Origin: Hyposmocoma kahamanoa
Lineage: Eukaryota > Arthropoda > Insecta > Lepidoptera > Cosmopterigidae
Direction: 5' to 3'
Assembly (NCBI RefSeq): GCF_003589595.1
Contig: NW_020653851.1
Span: 24,396,326 to 24,460,325, forward strand
DNA: 64,000 nucleotides
The notes beneath the pieces were generated by a model, which had not been told where the DNA came from, did not search any database, and saw nothing but the letters and a program-made list of their open reading frames with translations. Both the position numbers and the translations under genes were made by a program. Positions 23,338 to 34,990 of this stretch are shown piece after piece (position 1 is the first letter of the stretch; the number at the start of each line of letters is the position of its first letter).

Positions 23338-23548
23338 CTTTTTATATAACGCACACACTCAACATAGCCCCACACTAGGGAAACCCTGTGTCGCGGGTGC
23401 CATGGACATACACATAGACAACCACAAATTACACCCAAACTCACGAGAAAAATAAATGTAAGCCATACAAACATTTCTCCCGGCCCGGGAATCGAACCTG
23501 GGACCTCTGCGTGGCAGTCCGGCATGGTAACCGTTCGGCCACGGAGGC
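23338..23548 (-). repeat. SINE1 copy, full length, young
   Basis: In reverse orientation it shows GCCTCCGTGGCCGAACGG at 23548 and GGTTCGATTCCCGGGCCGGG. The body and GTGTGTGCGTTATATAAAAA tail are near-identical to the copy at 12855. It is read by pol III from internal boxes if it is transcribed at all. Confidence 0.9.
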
Positions 23549-24690
23549 AGTTAATATAATATCCGTTAGTACCTGCTAATTGGTAAATGATATTCCCAAA
23601 TGAATGGTCAATTATTCGCTGACAAGTTTATTTACTTTGATAGATCTATGTTTTTTCTTTCAAAATACGAGTATAATCTTATCCATGCCAGTTACATTAT
23701 CAATGTAGAAGGATTTTCACTGTTCAAAATCACTAGGTTCAAAGATACCCAAAACTAAGGGTAAGTTTAAGAGGTCCCTGAAGCGCCGTTTGCTCAAGCT
23801 TTTTTATCTAATATATCATTTGAGTTAAATTATTCTAAATTTGAGTATGAAAGAACACTCTTTAATCATTAAAGCCTATTTCGACCAATACATTTGAATT
23901 TCAATATCCTTGAGAAAAGTGTTCAAATTCACAAACTTGAAAATATAGTTGCAACATTGTTATTCGTAGCCATAGCATCGTTTCCTGTAGCTCGTCAGAC
24001 ATTCGTAGCATATTCGTAGCTCATTCGTAGCACTTGGTGTCCAGCCATTAACGGTGCAAATATTGTGAATAACTCTCTAAGTCTGTCTGTTTTTAAGAAC
24101 GAAACTTTATTATATTTAGTATTCTATACTTACATACCGTAATGTTACAAAAGTAGGTAGAACTAAGATTAATCATTACAGACCCTTTAAGGACACACCA
24201 AAGAGCCAAAGTATTTTAGAAGAGAGCACAATTTTTTTAACAACTTCGAATCTAATTCCATTTACCATATCTTAATTGTAAATACAAATATATTCAGTTA
24301 TATACTAGCACTACACCAGAACCATTAATCTCACTCATGGGCGTCTACTTAGAGAGTAGAACCACCTAAATTATACAGAAGAGAACACCGCCGCCATCTT
24401 GCACCTCGTAGCCCAATCCATGTAAATCCTTTAAACTGGCGTCGTGCCCTTGAGCGCGGCCCTCGGGCCACCCTGAGGTCAATTTGATATGCAAACCGAT
24501 CCTCTCGTAACAGGATTAGCCGCAGTATGCTCCTGCATAGTGATTGTTATGCTTGTCCGGGCTAACAATGTCGACGGACATAACCGTTTACTTTGCTTTA
24601 TCTCAAGAAGTTGGGAAACACTTTGCGTACACCATTTTACAACGCACTTTTTTTTAAATTAATTAATTCATTACACTCTCCTTCTGCAAA
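23549..24690. other. Non-coding DNA with small repeats
   Basis: It has ATTCGTAGC repeated four times at 23964-24031. A CCGCCGCCATCTTG motif (YY1/PHO-like) lies at about 24389. No gene. Confidence 0.5.
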
Positions 24691-24699
24691 GGGCCCGTA

Positions 24700-24885
24700 C
24701 ATTGCATTTGCCGAAGGGAAACGCACTACATGTTGAGATACAGGATTTCCTAGTGTGACTGTAGTGGGTTCATTTAATTGAAGAGTACATTCAGCAGCCT
24801 ATTATTGTACTTATGTTTGTCTAGTTTAGCATTGTAATGGTGTACATTTTTCACTGAATAAATATTATTATTATTATTTACTTTA
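24700..24885 (+). repeat. LINE 3'-UTR with ATT tail
   Basis: GGTGTACATTTTTCACTGAA then TAAATATTATTATTATTATT is the usual 3' end of a lepidopteran LINE. The coding part is absent. Confidence 0.4.
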
Positions 24886-26867
24886 TTCTTCTCAGCTTGT
24901 TAGCAGGTTTGAACCGCATTTACGGACCTTATTATGATTATTATTACTAGACTAGTTAAGGCTTGTTAATTGTTTATACAAGTTGTATGTTTGTACTTTC
25001 TCTAGCTAATTGATATTTTAATATAAAAATAGAAACATCCAAATATTATATATTTTATACAAATTTGCCAATTGATGTACGTATACTTTAACCCTTTGGT
25101 TAATACGTGGAAGCAATATAGATTTCATAGCAATAATAGGGATGATCCCAGCAAAGTCCCTTGATTAATGTACTAGGGCCCCAGCGCTCCCCGCGGTCGA
25201 CGTCCCGTACTCCCAGCGGCCGAAAGATCCCGCATTCGTCTCCTGTATCTTAGCTCTTTAATTTCCTGCTCCCTCAATGATTTATTACTATTAATCAGAT
25301 AAAAGTTAGGTAAGTGTTGCGAGGAAGACTCCCAGCTTTTATGCACCTTGTTCAATTCTCATGCTTTTTATTGCCTTGAAAGAATAAGAAAGTAAGAAAA
25401 CGTAGCTAAACTACTAGTTTGTAATTTTCTTTTTACGTTTTGCTGATCCAAGTCATTATAGCTTTAAAGTAGAGTGCGCGCACTACGCCTTGATATTGAA
25501 GAATAAAAGCAATACGTTGCAACGCCGATCCGACTGAACCTACACCTTGAAATGCCAATGAGACTGCATCGACACTTGTTCAAATATGTAGCGCCTACGT
25601 CGACTGTCGCTTTACTGTTCGCCATTATTTTAAGTTTTATAAAGCGACCACCACCGTCACCGGCGAGCAATGTACAGCTGACATATCTACTAATCCACTT
25701 TTTTTGCAACACAACAAAACATGGAGATATCGTGACTAGTTTTATGGTGACCTTAATAGGATTTTTTCGGCTGCTTTTATCCCGCTACTCCACTTGCTTA
25801 TCCGTGCATTTTAATAGCGTATAACTTAACAACTTTGGCCACTTAGAAATGCGTCACGAGCGACCCCAAACAACCATCGAAACTATTTCGAAGGAAACTT
25901 TTCCAACGCACTTAAACTTATGAGTAAGGCAGCAGTTAGCGTTAGACGTAGGGCGGCAGCGGGCATCGATCCGGGACGCCCAACACAGCGAACCGCTCGA
26001 CGAGCCACTAACCCGCTGGCGTAGCGACTTAGTCTACCCGCGCAACTTACGCCGTAACCTTTTCCCTCATCATATTTTCATGACGCCTTCTTATCCGTAC
26101 GCAACAAAAGCTGCAAGAAAAGCCCATTACGCTAAAAACCTTATTATAAGTAAATCTAATGGAACCAGAGGTCGCGCGACGCGGCTGGCTTACCGGCAAC
26201 GAAATTAGCACCGCTGCAACAGCGAAGAAGATCTCCCATAATTGTTGTGCTATTAAACTAATTTGAAGGCGCCCCATTAGGCCGCCATCTTGCGTTCCCG
26301 TGACATTCTGCTTGCCGGGACAAGTATAATCGCGTTATTTTTTACAGCCGCGTAACTCACGCGTCTACGCCACTTACGGTGATTTCGCGCGGCTTTTCAT
26401 TACGTCAAACTCGCTGCCCACAAATATTAGTATCCAAGACGCTTGGATGTCGGTTCGAGACACAGCTTGAGGAACAAAAAATTATGGTCATTTTAGTAAT
26501 GAAATTTGTTAGCTAGTTTTGTTTCCATTTTCGCTTTCCAATTTAGGCAAAGGAATTTCATTACGCTTAGTGTCTAGTTGGAGCTATTTGTCTGACCGTC
26601 CGCTCGTTCGGTTCATTTTATGCAGAGATATAGGCACAAAGTTGTTTGTGAGTTATTTCGCAACGGGGGCGATATTTCAACAACGGGTTGCAGGGTGGCA
26701 CCGGCAGGCTGCCAGGCTGACGTTTGCGGACATTCAGCAAACACTGTTTGTAAAAACGCTTTGCCCGCCTTGACTTTTCTCCTTCTTTGTAAAGATGCTC
26801 CAATGCTTTGTCCGACGATTTGTCTGCTGCTGGACATAGACATTTCTCATGAAACACCACTTTAGTT
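24886..26867. other. Non-coding DNA with GC-rich islands
   Basis: No gene recognised. GC-rich segments at about 25170-25240 and 25920-26060 give Arg-rich spurious frames. GGCCGCCATCTTGCG, a YY1/PHO-like motif, lies at about 26281. Confidence 0.5.
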
Positions 26868-27140
26868 ACAGAAGATAGAGCTCCTTGTGAAAGATTTCGT
26901 CCAGGGAAGTACTGCCACCTTACCTATTTCTGCCACCAAGCGGCAATGTGAGCATTACTGCGTTCCAGTTTTGATGAATAAGGGTGCTGGTGAAATTACA
27001 GGCACATGAGGTGACAGGCGCAATGGCAGTGTCCCTCAAGATCTTTGCGATTTAAAGCTCTGCGTGTCATTGCAACTTCTATGGACAAGTTTGTCGCTTA
27101 ACACCAGGCGCCCGACTTTTCCGTTCCATAGCTCTACTAA
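26868..27140 (+). repeat. Family-A dispersed repeat
   Basis: It runs from GAGCTCCTTGTGAAAGATTT to AACACCAGGCGCCCGACTTT with a small internal deletion between GGCACATGAG and GTGACAGGCGC. The A-rich tail is absent. Confidence 0.8.
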
Positions 27141-29158
27141 GTAGCGGGCGGACACACGATTTCCGATTTGAAAAAACCGCCGCTCGTGGACAATTGTCCT
27201 TCAGTTCTAGACTACGTTTACAATACTCTGATCATATGAGCCAACGCATATCGCTCTATCAATAGGCGCCTCCTTTAATTGAGTCTTTTATTTCAGGCAG
27301 CTTTTTTCTGTTTGTGTTGTGAGTTCCCAAACTTTCTGATTACCAGAGTGCGTCGGCGCTACTGCTGCGCCGGTACGGCCTCGCGACGCGTCAAGCGTCG
27401 CTTGTGCCGACGGTAACAGTTGTTGCCAACTCGAAACCTGATTGTTCTGCTCTGATTAATGTTTGCCTCAAACTTTCTCAACAACTGATTGTTTCCATTA
27501 CAAACGCTGTTAAACGAATACTTGTTTCCGTCAAGTTCTTTCTGGACATTCCAAGTTTGATGAAGAAAATTTTCGATTGGAAGTGGACACCTTTTTTAGA
27601 GAAAAACACATTGCAGCAAATTTCTTCTACAACAACAAAAATCACACTTCATATCTTGTGTAATGCAACAATGTACCACAGTATCAACAACAATGTATCT
27701 TACGTAGTTAGTAAGAGTAAACAAACACTTTAAACTAATTTGGTTTAAAACTGAGTGCTTCGCCGGTGGATTTTTCGCCGTTCAACTTGTTCATAATAGT
27801 TACCTGCAGGTGGCAAGTTTGAATCTTTGGTCAAAAGACAAAATTTCTACAAACTAAGATGCTTGCTCGACTTACTTAAGGTTTTATTCAGATATTAAAA
27901 TGTATAAATTGGTGATGCTTTGTTTCAGGTAAGTCGTCGAAACCTGAATGTTGCCACATTGAAAAAACTCAGTGTAAGTATGTATATACATATATATGTT
28001 TAGAACAGTTTCTTATTTAATAGGACGCGTACATTCCCCAGGAACAAGCCGCGTACTTAAGTAAATGATACTTGTGCGTCTAAGAATATAAAACAGCATC
28101 ATGGTCAATGGGACGAAAAGTAATAGAATGAAAACCTACATACTGAAGCGTTGGTCAATAACTAATGAGATGGGTGCATGATGGGGTTATTGTATTCAGA
28201 GAATAGCGTGCTAGCCGTCCCTCATCCAGCTGTTTAATCAGACGAAAATACTATAATCGTTGTTCAGAGTAAGGAACACGTCAAACTTGATATTTAAGAT
28301 TTAAATTCATCTTTAAGAAGGATCCAAAGTGTCAAGATTGACGTGCTCTTGATTTATTGCTACATTATATTGTTGCTGCTTTTTTTTTTGTAAAGCGCCC
28401 TTGAGAAGATCAAATTGGGTCCCTCTGATCTAGAAAGATGAAAGGCTCTCGAATGGTAACCACACGCTTGGATGCGTACTACAGATCGGCCCTAGTAGTT
28501 GCACCGATGGCTATTGAGGAGACGTGCTTACAGCAGCGAACGTCAGCGAGTCACTGAGAGCATACTTTGTGCTCGTTTGTAAAAAGTTATATTCACTAAA
28601 TTGGAACCCGGTGTTCATTACCATTCGATCCACGTCGAGTGAGGAGAGACAATAACACTTAGCGCTGAGGATTTACGATCTGGCGACCAGCGCCATTGGC
28701 ATCGCTCCGCCGCCCGCGATTCGTTCAGACACTATTAAGTGATTGCTTTTATTCGCCGCCCTTCGTCTTTGTAAGGAAGATGTGAAAGAACTGAAGGTAA
28801 AATGGGAACACTATTCAGCAGATGTATTCAGAAAACCATAGTCGATAGCATTTATTTACAAAACATATTGCAGACATTATAGTATGAAATACAATAGCCG
28901 AAGATATATAGGGCTTTAGTGAAGTTACTATACAGTCATGCCATTTTAATAATATTATTAAAGCAAAGTATAAACTATTAAAAAACAATTATAATAAATT
29001 CTTGCAATAGGAGACACTCGATTTCAGATTCTCAGACAGCACTATTTCAAAGAAATTGGTACAACCAACGTACTATACCAATATACAACGTTTATTAAAA
29101 TATTCAGTGAAATACCAAATAACTTAGAACAAATGGCAACACTTAGAACAAATGTGTA
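27141..29158. other. Non-coding DNA, no gene seen
   Basis: The 109-codon open frame at 27404-27733 has no recognisable motif. A GC-rich stretch lies at 28640-28740. No repeats identified. Confidence 0.5.
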
Positions 29159-29159
29159 G

Positions 29160-29325
29160 GAATAGGAAATGAAACTATTTTTCCGGATTTAAATCGCGTA
29201 TATTTGTTTTTTCAAACAAACCGACGTTCCGGATCCTTTACAGGTCGCTTAGTCGCGGCTGACTGCGATGGTCAAGTCATCCACTAGTAGATCAACGTGT
29301 AACAATCGCGAAAATAAGATCTCCA
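29160..29325 (+). repeat. Foldback-type repeat copy
   Basis: GAAACTATTTTTCCGGATTT, then CGCGTATATTTGTTTTTTCA, then AACCGACGTTCCGGATCC, ending GTGTAACAATCGCGAAAA. This is the single-arm form of the repeat at 2240-2445. Confidence 0.7.
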
Positions 29326-29584
29326 TAATATCTTATGCAAATAAAATCATTTCATTTGAATGTTATCGTCGACGTTCGGTCACATAATTAAAGCCCGAAC
29401 ATAAACCGGCAATGGCCAATGCGATAACAAAAGACTCGAGTGGTAGCAAGACAAAGTTGCCTCTTCGCGAACAAAGCGAGCGCCGGATTTTAAAACCACT
29501 TTTACGAAACCGAGCACCAGCTTTGTATACTTGTTTTCGCTCATTATGAAGTTGAAAAACTGTGATCTGCGATCAAAAGAGGAC
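29326..29584. other. Non-coding DNA
   Basis: Nothing recognised. Confidence 0.4.
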
Positions 29585-29850
29585 GTGTGACAAAAAAAGC
29601 GAAAGGGATGTTAGGGTTGTTAAGCCACATGAAGCGGATGAATGAAAGTGGAGCGGCGAAAGAGATATAATATACAACCAACGTAGAAGGCAACATTGAA
29701 AGAGGACGGCCACTAAGGAATCGAGAATGTTATTACGAAGGTTGAACAACATATTGAGGAGAATAGAGGGCTTGTATGAAAAGACTGATGCAGCACGAGA
29801 GAGGTTTGCCAGGACTAATAAAAATCCAAAGACGTGAGTATAATGTGTGT
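29585..29850 (+). pseudogene. LINE C-terminal fragment
   Basis: Pieces in shifting frames read RGMLGLLSHMKRMNESGAAK, ERGRPLRNREC and RACMKRLMQH, matching the 'RGMLRWFGHVERM ... GRGRPRR ... RRACMKRLMNV' LINE end also seen at 6440. It is heavily frameshifted and not functional. Confidence 0.65.
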
Positions 29851-30711
29851 ATGTACCTTTGTTTAACGATACAAAGATTCCAAATTATATGAAACCTACA
29901 TTATAGTTATTGTAATCGTCTCGTATTCTATTATTTAAGGCTGTGTTTAAAACGTACTTTGAAACAATGGAGCCGTGTTTCCGTGTGTGGTGAAATAGAA
30001 AAACTACTGTAGCATACTTTTCACGTTACCTTTCTGATCAAAATTACGCTTCCACTACTTATGAACAACGTCTAAAATGTTTCTTTCGACTGGATACTAA
30101 GGAGAGCAGAGTAATTCGCACAGTTTGTATGCAAATCCAAAGGTCGCGCGCTGAGAAGAGTCTAATTAATGATTTTAATTAGACGCTCTTACACTAATTG
30201 CTCTTTGTTTTGGACGATTTTGTTTCATTAGTTCGATATTTAATTCTCAAAATGAGAAAATGTTTGGAATTTTAAATATTAAACAATCTTCCAGGTTTTT
30301 AGGCGCCAATCACATTTAGTTGTCAGATCAAACTAAAGCTAAGTTGTCTTTTCCGAAGAATTGACTGTGGTCCGAGTCCAGTATAGCGATATCCGGGATT
30401 TGCAAACGACAAGTTCATAACAGATGAGCAGTTCACATACGGCGCACAAAGCAGTCCAGCTATTTACATGTATATGGCAGCGAGCGCGCCGTTCGCCAAG
30501 CGGAGCTGCGTCGCGATATTAGGCCAACACACCACGCCTTGCTCGGGTCGCGAAACAATCCGCTGTTCACAATTGATGTCTCAAAATTCTACTTTACTTG
30601 TTGACCTTGGAAGACGAGTTATGTACACTGATTACTATTTCCAACATTTGAGCGATTTATTTTCATACTCAACAACAACATTAATCCTCATACATCGCAC
30701 TGTTGAGCACG
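29851..30711. other. Non-coding DNA, nothing seen
   Basis: The open frame at 30468-30758 has no domain and overlaps a SINE2 remnant at its end. Confidence 0.45.
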
Positions 30712-30830
30712 GTTCTCACTTAAGGAGAGAGATTTTACACGTCTTTAAAAGGTTGTGAACCTTTTTCGACACGCGGCTTCCATTGCGATGTTCTGCTTTC
30801 CCGTTATCGAGAGGGATTGCCTATAAGCAT
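30712..30830 (-). repeat. SINE2 copy, body only
   Basis: AGGTTGTGAACCTTTTTCGA followed by GATGTTCTGCTTTCCCGTTA matches the body of the copies at 38335 and 44358. The tRNA head is missing. Confidence 0.5.
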
Positions 30831-32655
30831 ATACAAATATACCTATTTTAGAATTTAAAGCTATTTTAATAGAGAAGCGTCCATTAAATACATAATAAAA
30901 TAAAACATTATTACGTATACGTAATAAATTTCAATTATATAATTAAGGTAGGCCTTAACCTTTATAAAAACAAATTTATTACAATGTAAGGCTAAAGTAA
31001 GTTTATTATAATATTACTCATATTCGTACCATGACAAACCTGTCAACCAAGTAATGTATTATTGCTAAAGTGATTGAAAGAACGAATGATTTCCCAATAT
31101 TGTCTATACATTCCTTACCAAAGATAGGAAAGAAATAACGCTATATGAACTACATAATGCCATCTCTTTCATTTTTGATGTTCCGAATCGTCTTATCGTT
31201 GTTTAATGTTTAAGTACTTAATGTTATTTACATTCAGAGAATTTTAACTGTTAAAAAAAGAAAAATATATAACAATAAAATCTATTAAAATTACGTTGTT
31301 TTCAGTTATTTTTCTGCATTTTCATGAAGAAATATAAATAAAGCAAGCTGAGTATTGATAGTCTCGTTGTGAATTCGGAATTATAGTCTAGTGTCAACTG
31401 TTAGTGTCGCCAAGGAGCATATAGATGTCGCTGTCATCATTTTACGAAATAAACATCGCGTATTTTATTTAACGAGAAATGATTTCCTATGTATTATTAA
31501 ATAAAAAAATAAACAAAATATTGAAGATATTTATGTAAATAAATAAGTTCAACTTAACTTCTAATCATTACAAATCAATATTAAAACAATATATTCGAAA
31601 ATAATATTATTTCCACTGCGTCTGAGGAATTATTTTAAGATTGCTAAATTTGACATAACAACAATATTACTTTAATGTTAAAGTCGGGTCATGGTACGAA
31701 CTGAGGGAATGAATAGTCCGGTACGATAAGTCATTGTAAGGTTAAAGTAATATTGTTTTAAGAGGTTGTGGTAGGTCCCCCGAGCTAATAAACGAAATTC
31801 CTAAAGCAATAAAAATATCCACAAATTGTAAAAACGTCAAACCTAAACGAAATAATTATTTTTTTTAATGTATACTAATATGAAATAAACAAATTATTAT
31901 ACCTGTCTAATTTTTAACCAACAATATACATGGGTGGGTACTAACTTTAAATTTAATGTTAAAGTACTGTTCACGACCATTTGTTAGAAGAGACTCGTGT
32001 TCAGCGATGAGATGTACATACAAGGATCAAGGTTTAGTGACACCCTTTATTATCGACTCTCTCGTGCACTAAGAGGAATGTCAACAAACACAAGCACGAA
32101 CGCAGACTCTACACGTAGAAATGTTTTTGTACGATGAAGGAGCGGGTTTTAGTGCTTTTTAAAATTTGGTAATAAATAGAATTATAATAATAACATGAGT
32201 ATAAAAATGGAAATAAATTAATTTGCTGTCGAACCCAGTGAAGGTTAAATCGTGAAAATATGTATATAAAATAAGTGAGTAGCCAGAGAGCTCAGCAAAC
32301 GACAGCTCTTTGTTGAAAGTTGTAACTTAACGTTATTCCCGTGGTTATCCTTGGGTCTTTGATATGTTTAACAGTATAGTTTAACAGTATAGAGGGACAT
32401 CCTTTTAAGCAACGGTGGTGGAAGGTCATTCCAAATTTACAATAAGGCGTAGGTATTTAAAACAGCACTACTAAAATAACTGCTACTCTACGTGTATTTC
32501 TTTCTTGACCTTCCTTTTACTGCGTTTACCTACATACGTTGTATCAACGTTTTCTTTTTAACTAATGGTAACTTTTACAAATTTGTATTATTTTGGCCTT
32601 TGGATATTATTTTATCTATAGTACTATAATAGTTTTATAATATCCGAGCGTGTAC
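30831..32655. other. AT-rich non-coding DNA
   Basis: Very AT-rich with no gene. A short direct duplication AGTTTAACAGTAT occurs twice in tandem at about 32366-32393. Confidence 0.5.
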
Positions 32656-32889
32656 TGTAGTCTAGGCTCTACTCTATGAGTAGAATTACTGGCTGAGTGA
32701 ATATAGTTTTATATAGAATGTGTTTTGAAATAGGAGTTTAGAAAGAATAGAACGTCATGAGAGTTCGAGATGTAACCTCAGTAAGAAAATATGTAAAAAA
32801 GTTCAATAAACCAAGTTTTGAAGATTATCCCAGTTTATATTTATAAAAGTGCCTCTCGCTACGCAACACGAGCTACGTCCAAGTCTACA
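32656..32889. repeat. Solo LTR with target-site duplication
   Basis: It starts TGTAGTCTAGGC, ends AAGTCTACA, and is flanked on both sides by GTAC (32652-32655 and 32890-32893). Its last third (GTTTATATTTATAAAAGTGC then CTCTCGCTACGCAA and AGCTACGTC) matches the LTRs of the element at 47664-50316; the first part is diverged. TG...CA ends plus a 4-bp duplication are the hallmark of LTR retrotransposon integration, and loss of the interior implies LTR-LTR recombination. Confidence 0.8.
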
Positions 32890-33463
32890 GTACCTGTACA
32901 AACGTGTGCACCACCTGGTGACACTTTTATTTTCCAATACTCGTGGGCTGTATAAACACGGAGACATTCGAAACAAGACGCAATGGACAATACCGCTAAC
33001 TCCCATCTAATTTAATCAGAATGCCGCCTCGAACACAATCCTCGCATATATCAAAGATGTTCCACATCCGAATCGTCGGCAGCCACGGTGATTGGCCAAG
33101 ACGCGGGCTCAATTAGCATATGAATCGACTGGCCGACCAGCGCCTTCACCCTATCTCGCTTTCTTATGTATTATCCATCAATTATAGATAGTACTAAAAT
33201 TATATTCAACATATGGTGCTCCTTTTCCCAATATCGAATTTGCGCCAGATAATTCGTGCAAAAGAATAAGAACGTGTTTGTAATCTCCGTTATTAAATTA
33301 CTTGAGATCAAACTTTGTTCGCTCTTCACTAAATGAAGTTTTATCTTTTTAGTTAGCTGTGCTGGCTTAACGTTATATACACGCTTCTCCACTATCCATT
33401 TTGAGCCTTTTGGGGGCTAATCGTTGCCACAGATATCTATATCGTCGTGCTATTGTCGCCCAG
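32890..33463. other. Non-coding DNA upstream of a candidate exon
   Basis: Includes GATTGGCCAA (inverted CCAAT) at about 33090 and ATTAGCATATGAAT at about 33113, possible factor sites. The candidate exon at 33464 would need a 3' splice site at the end of this stretch. Confidence 0.4.
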
Positions 33464-33633
33464 GTCAGCAGGTTGAGTATTTGGAGAAGTTAAAGGCCCG
33501 GTATCCAGATGACAATAGACTTTTGTTTGAAAATCTGCACAACTTTCGTACGAAAATTCGACGAATACTTATGAAAGTGGGGGATCAATATATCTACCAA
33601 GCACTAATTATAATGGACGATTTAAATGTATAA
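33464..33633 (+). CDS. Candidate last coding exon, unidentified gene
   Basis: A pyrimidine-leaning tract ends in CGCCCAG (AG at 33462-33463; alternatives at 33467-33468 and 33470-33471). It is followed by an open frame to the TAA at 33631-33633 reading QQVEYLEKLKARYPDDNRLL and later KIRRILMKVGDQYIYQALII and MDDLNV. It is charged, helix-forming and balanced in composition, unlike the chance frames nearby. AATAAA overlaps the stop region (33632-33637) and another ATAAAG follows. I do not recognise the family. No upstream exon could be found, so this may be a real terminal exon or a processed fragment. Confidence 0.35.
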
Positions 33634-34369
33634 TAAAATGTATAATAATAATAAAGAAAATTAAAAGCTAATGTGTAAGTATTCATGTGTCGCATTATGC
33701 CACTAAAAGCTACCCCTCGTTTCTCCACGAGCTGGCTACATTTGAAAGCGATTCAAAAGAAGTTGAAAAGTTATCCAATCTGAAGTGAGACGCGGAAACT
33801 TTTCTTATTTCTGTCCATATAAATTTTAATTTGTTTGCGCTTCGCGGCGCGGATGTCGCGCATCGCGCGTAGCGAGGTGACGTGTAATATTGCGTTCGAT
33901 GTCCGGATGTTACAGTCTGCCTTAATATCGTCATTATTCTGTTAAACGACGAAAAAACAAGCGGATTGTTATAAATTTGGCGGTATTGTCTGTTTTTTTT
34001 TTCTTGTTATGTCTGGGTATGTATATATTTGGGCGTCATATCTCCCAAATGGACGAACAGAATGGACAGCCGTTTTTTAAGCGTTTGGTTACCAATACAA
34101 CCTTCCTTAGGATCTTCACTTCTCAAATCTGTTTAAAAAAGGGCCTGGGACGCGAAGGACACTATTGCAGCTATAAACTTCGAGTTTGCACTCCTTAAGT
34201 TTCGAGGTCATTTGTCATTGCCACTGTCACGAGGTTTTAATGATGATCAGTGTGGAGAGGCCTGGATTTGACGTAATTATAACATTTTAGATTTGCTTCT
34301 AAACAATGGAAATAGGTAGAAATTTTTGTCCTTCGACAAAAATGTATTAGAATACTAACGAATATAGAC
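33634..34369. other. Non-coding DNA, nothing seen
   Basis: GC-rich GCGGCGCGGATGTCGCGC lies at about 33843. No gene or repeat recognised. Confidence 0.45.
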
Positions 34370-34990
34370 AAAACAGACTGCAAACCCTATTTTGCCAAAC
34401 TGAACATACTCACCCTAACGTGCTTATATATTTTTGAAGCCTGTAACATCGTCGAAAAACATACAGACCTATACTCTCTAGTAAAATTAATAAAACGTAA
34501 TAACCGTTATAATAATAAATTTAAACTTCCTTACTCTAACTTAAGACTATTTTCATCTTTAATAAAATATATAATCATATCCCTGATTATAATTATAAAA
34601 TATGGCCTTCGAAAAAAAATTGTAGGATTTCCTCAATATAAAAAAATTATAATTTGTCTGAATTTTTGACGATAAAAGTGTTTGATTAATTAATTAATTA
34701 ATTATTTGTCTCTACTTGTAATTAAATTTATAATAAGACATAAATGTACCTACAGTATATACATATAATAATTATTATAGAAATGACGATGCAACGTCTA
34801 TGTCAATTGATTATTTAAGTTTTGAAATATTTCTATATAATTAGTTCAATTTGTTGAAATGTTCTTAAACTATTAGTTGAATTTGCTACGCCCTTACAGG
34901 GTATCATGTGTACGTACCTACTATAATCTTAAGCTAATTAACCTGTACTATACATGTGAATTGCAATAAATGAATATGAATATGAATAGG
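34370..34990 (+). pseudogene. Jockey/CR1-like LINE end with 3'-UTR
   Basis: The frame reads CKPYFAKLNILTLTCLYIFE then ACNIVEKHTDLYSL, matching the 'CRPLFKQL.ILTV.SLYI.E...' C-terminal region of insect jockey/CR1-like reverse transcriptases. The reading frame degenerates after about 34600. The 3'-UTR has GCTACGCCCTTACAGGGTAT and ends in TGCAATAAATGAATATGAAT, a standard LINE end with a (TGAATA)n tail. Confidence 0.75.

Noticed and set aside
27404..27733. 109-codon forward gene
   Set aside because: It has no ATG start and no domain; its composition is like the flanks.
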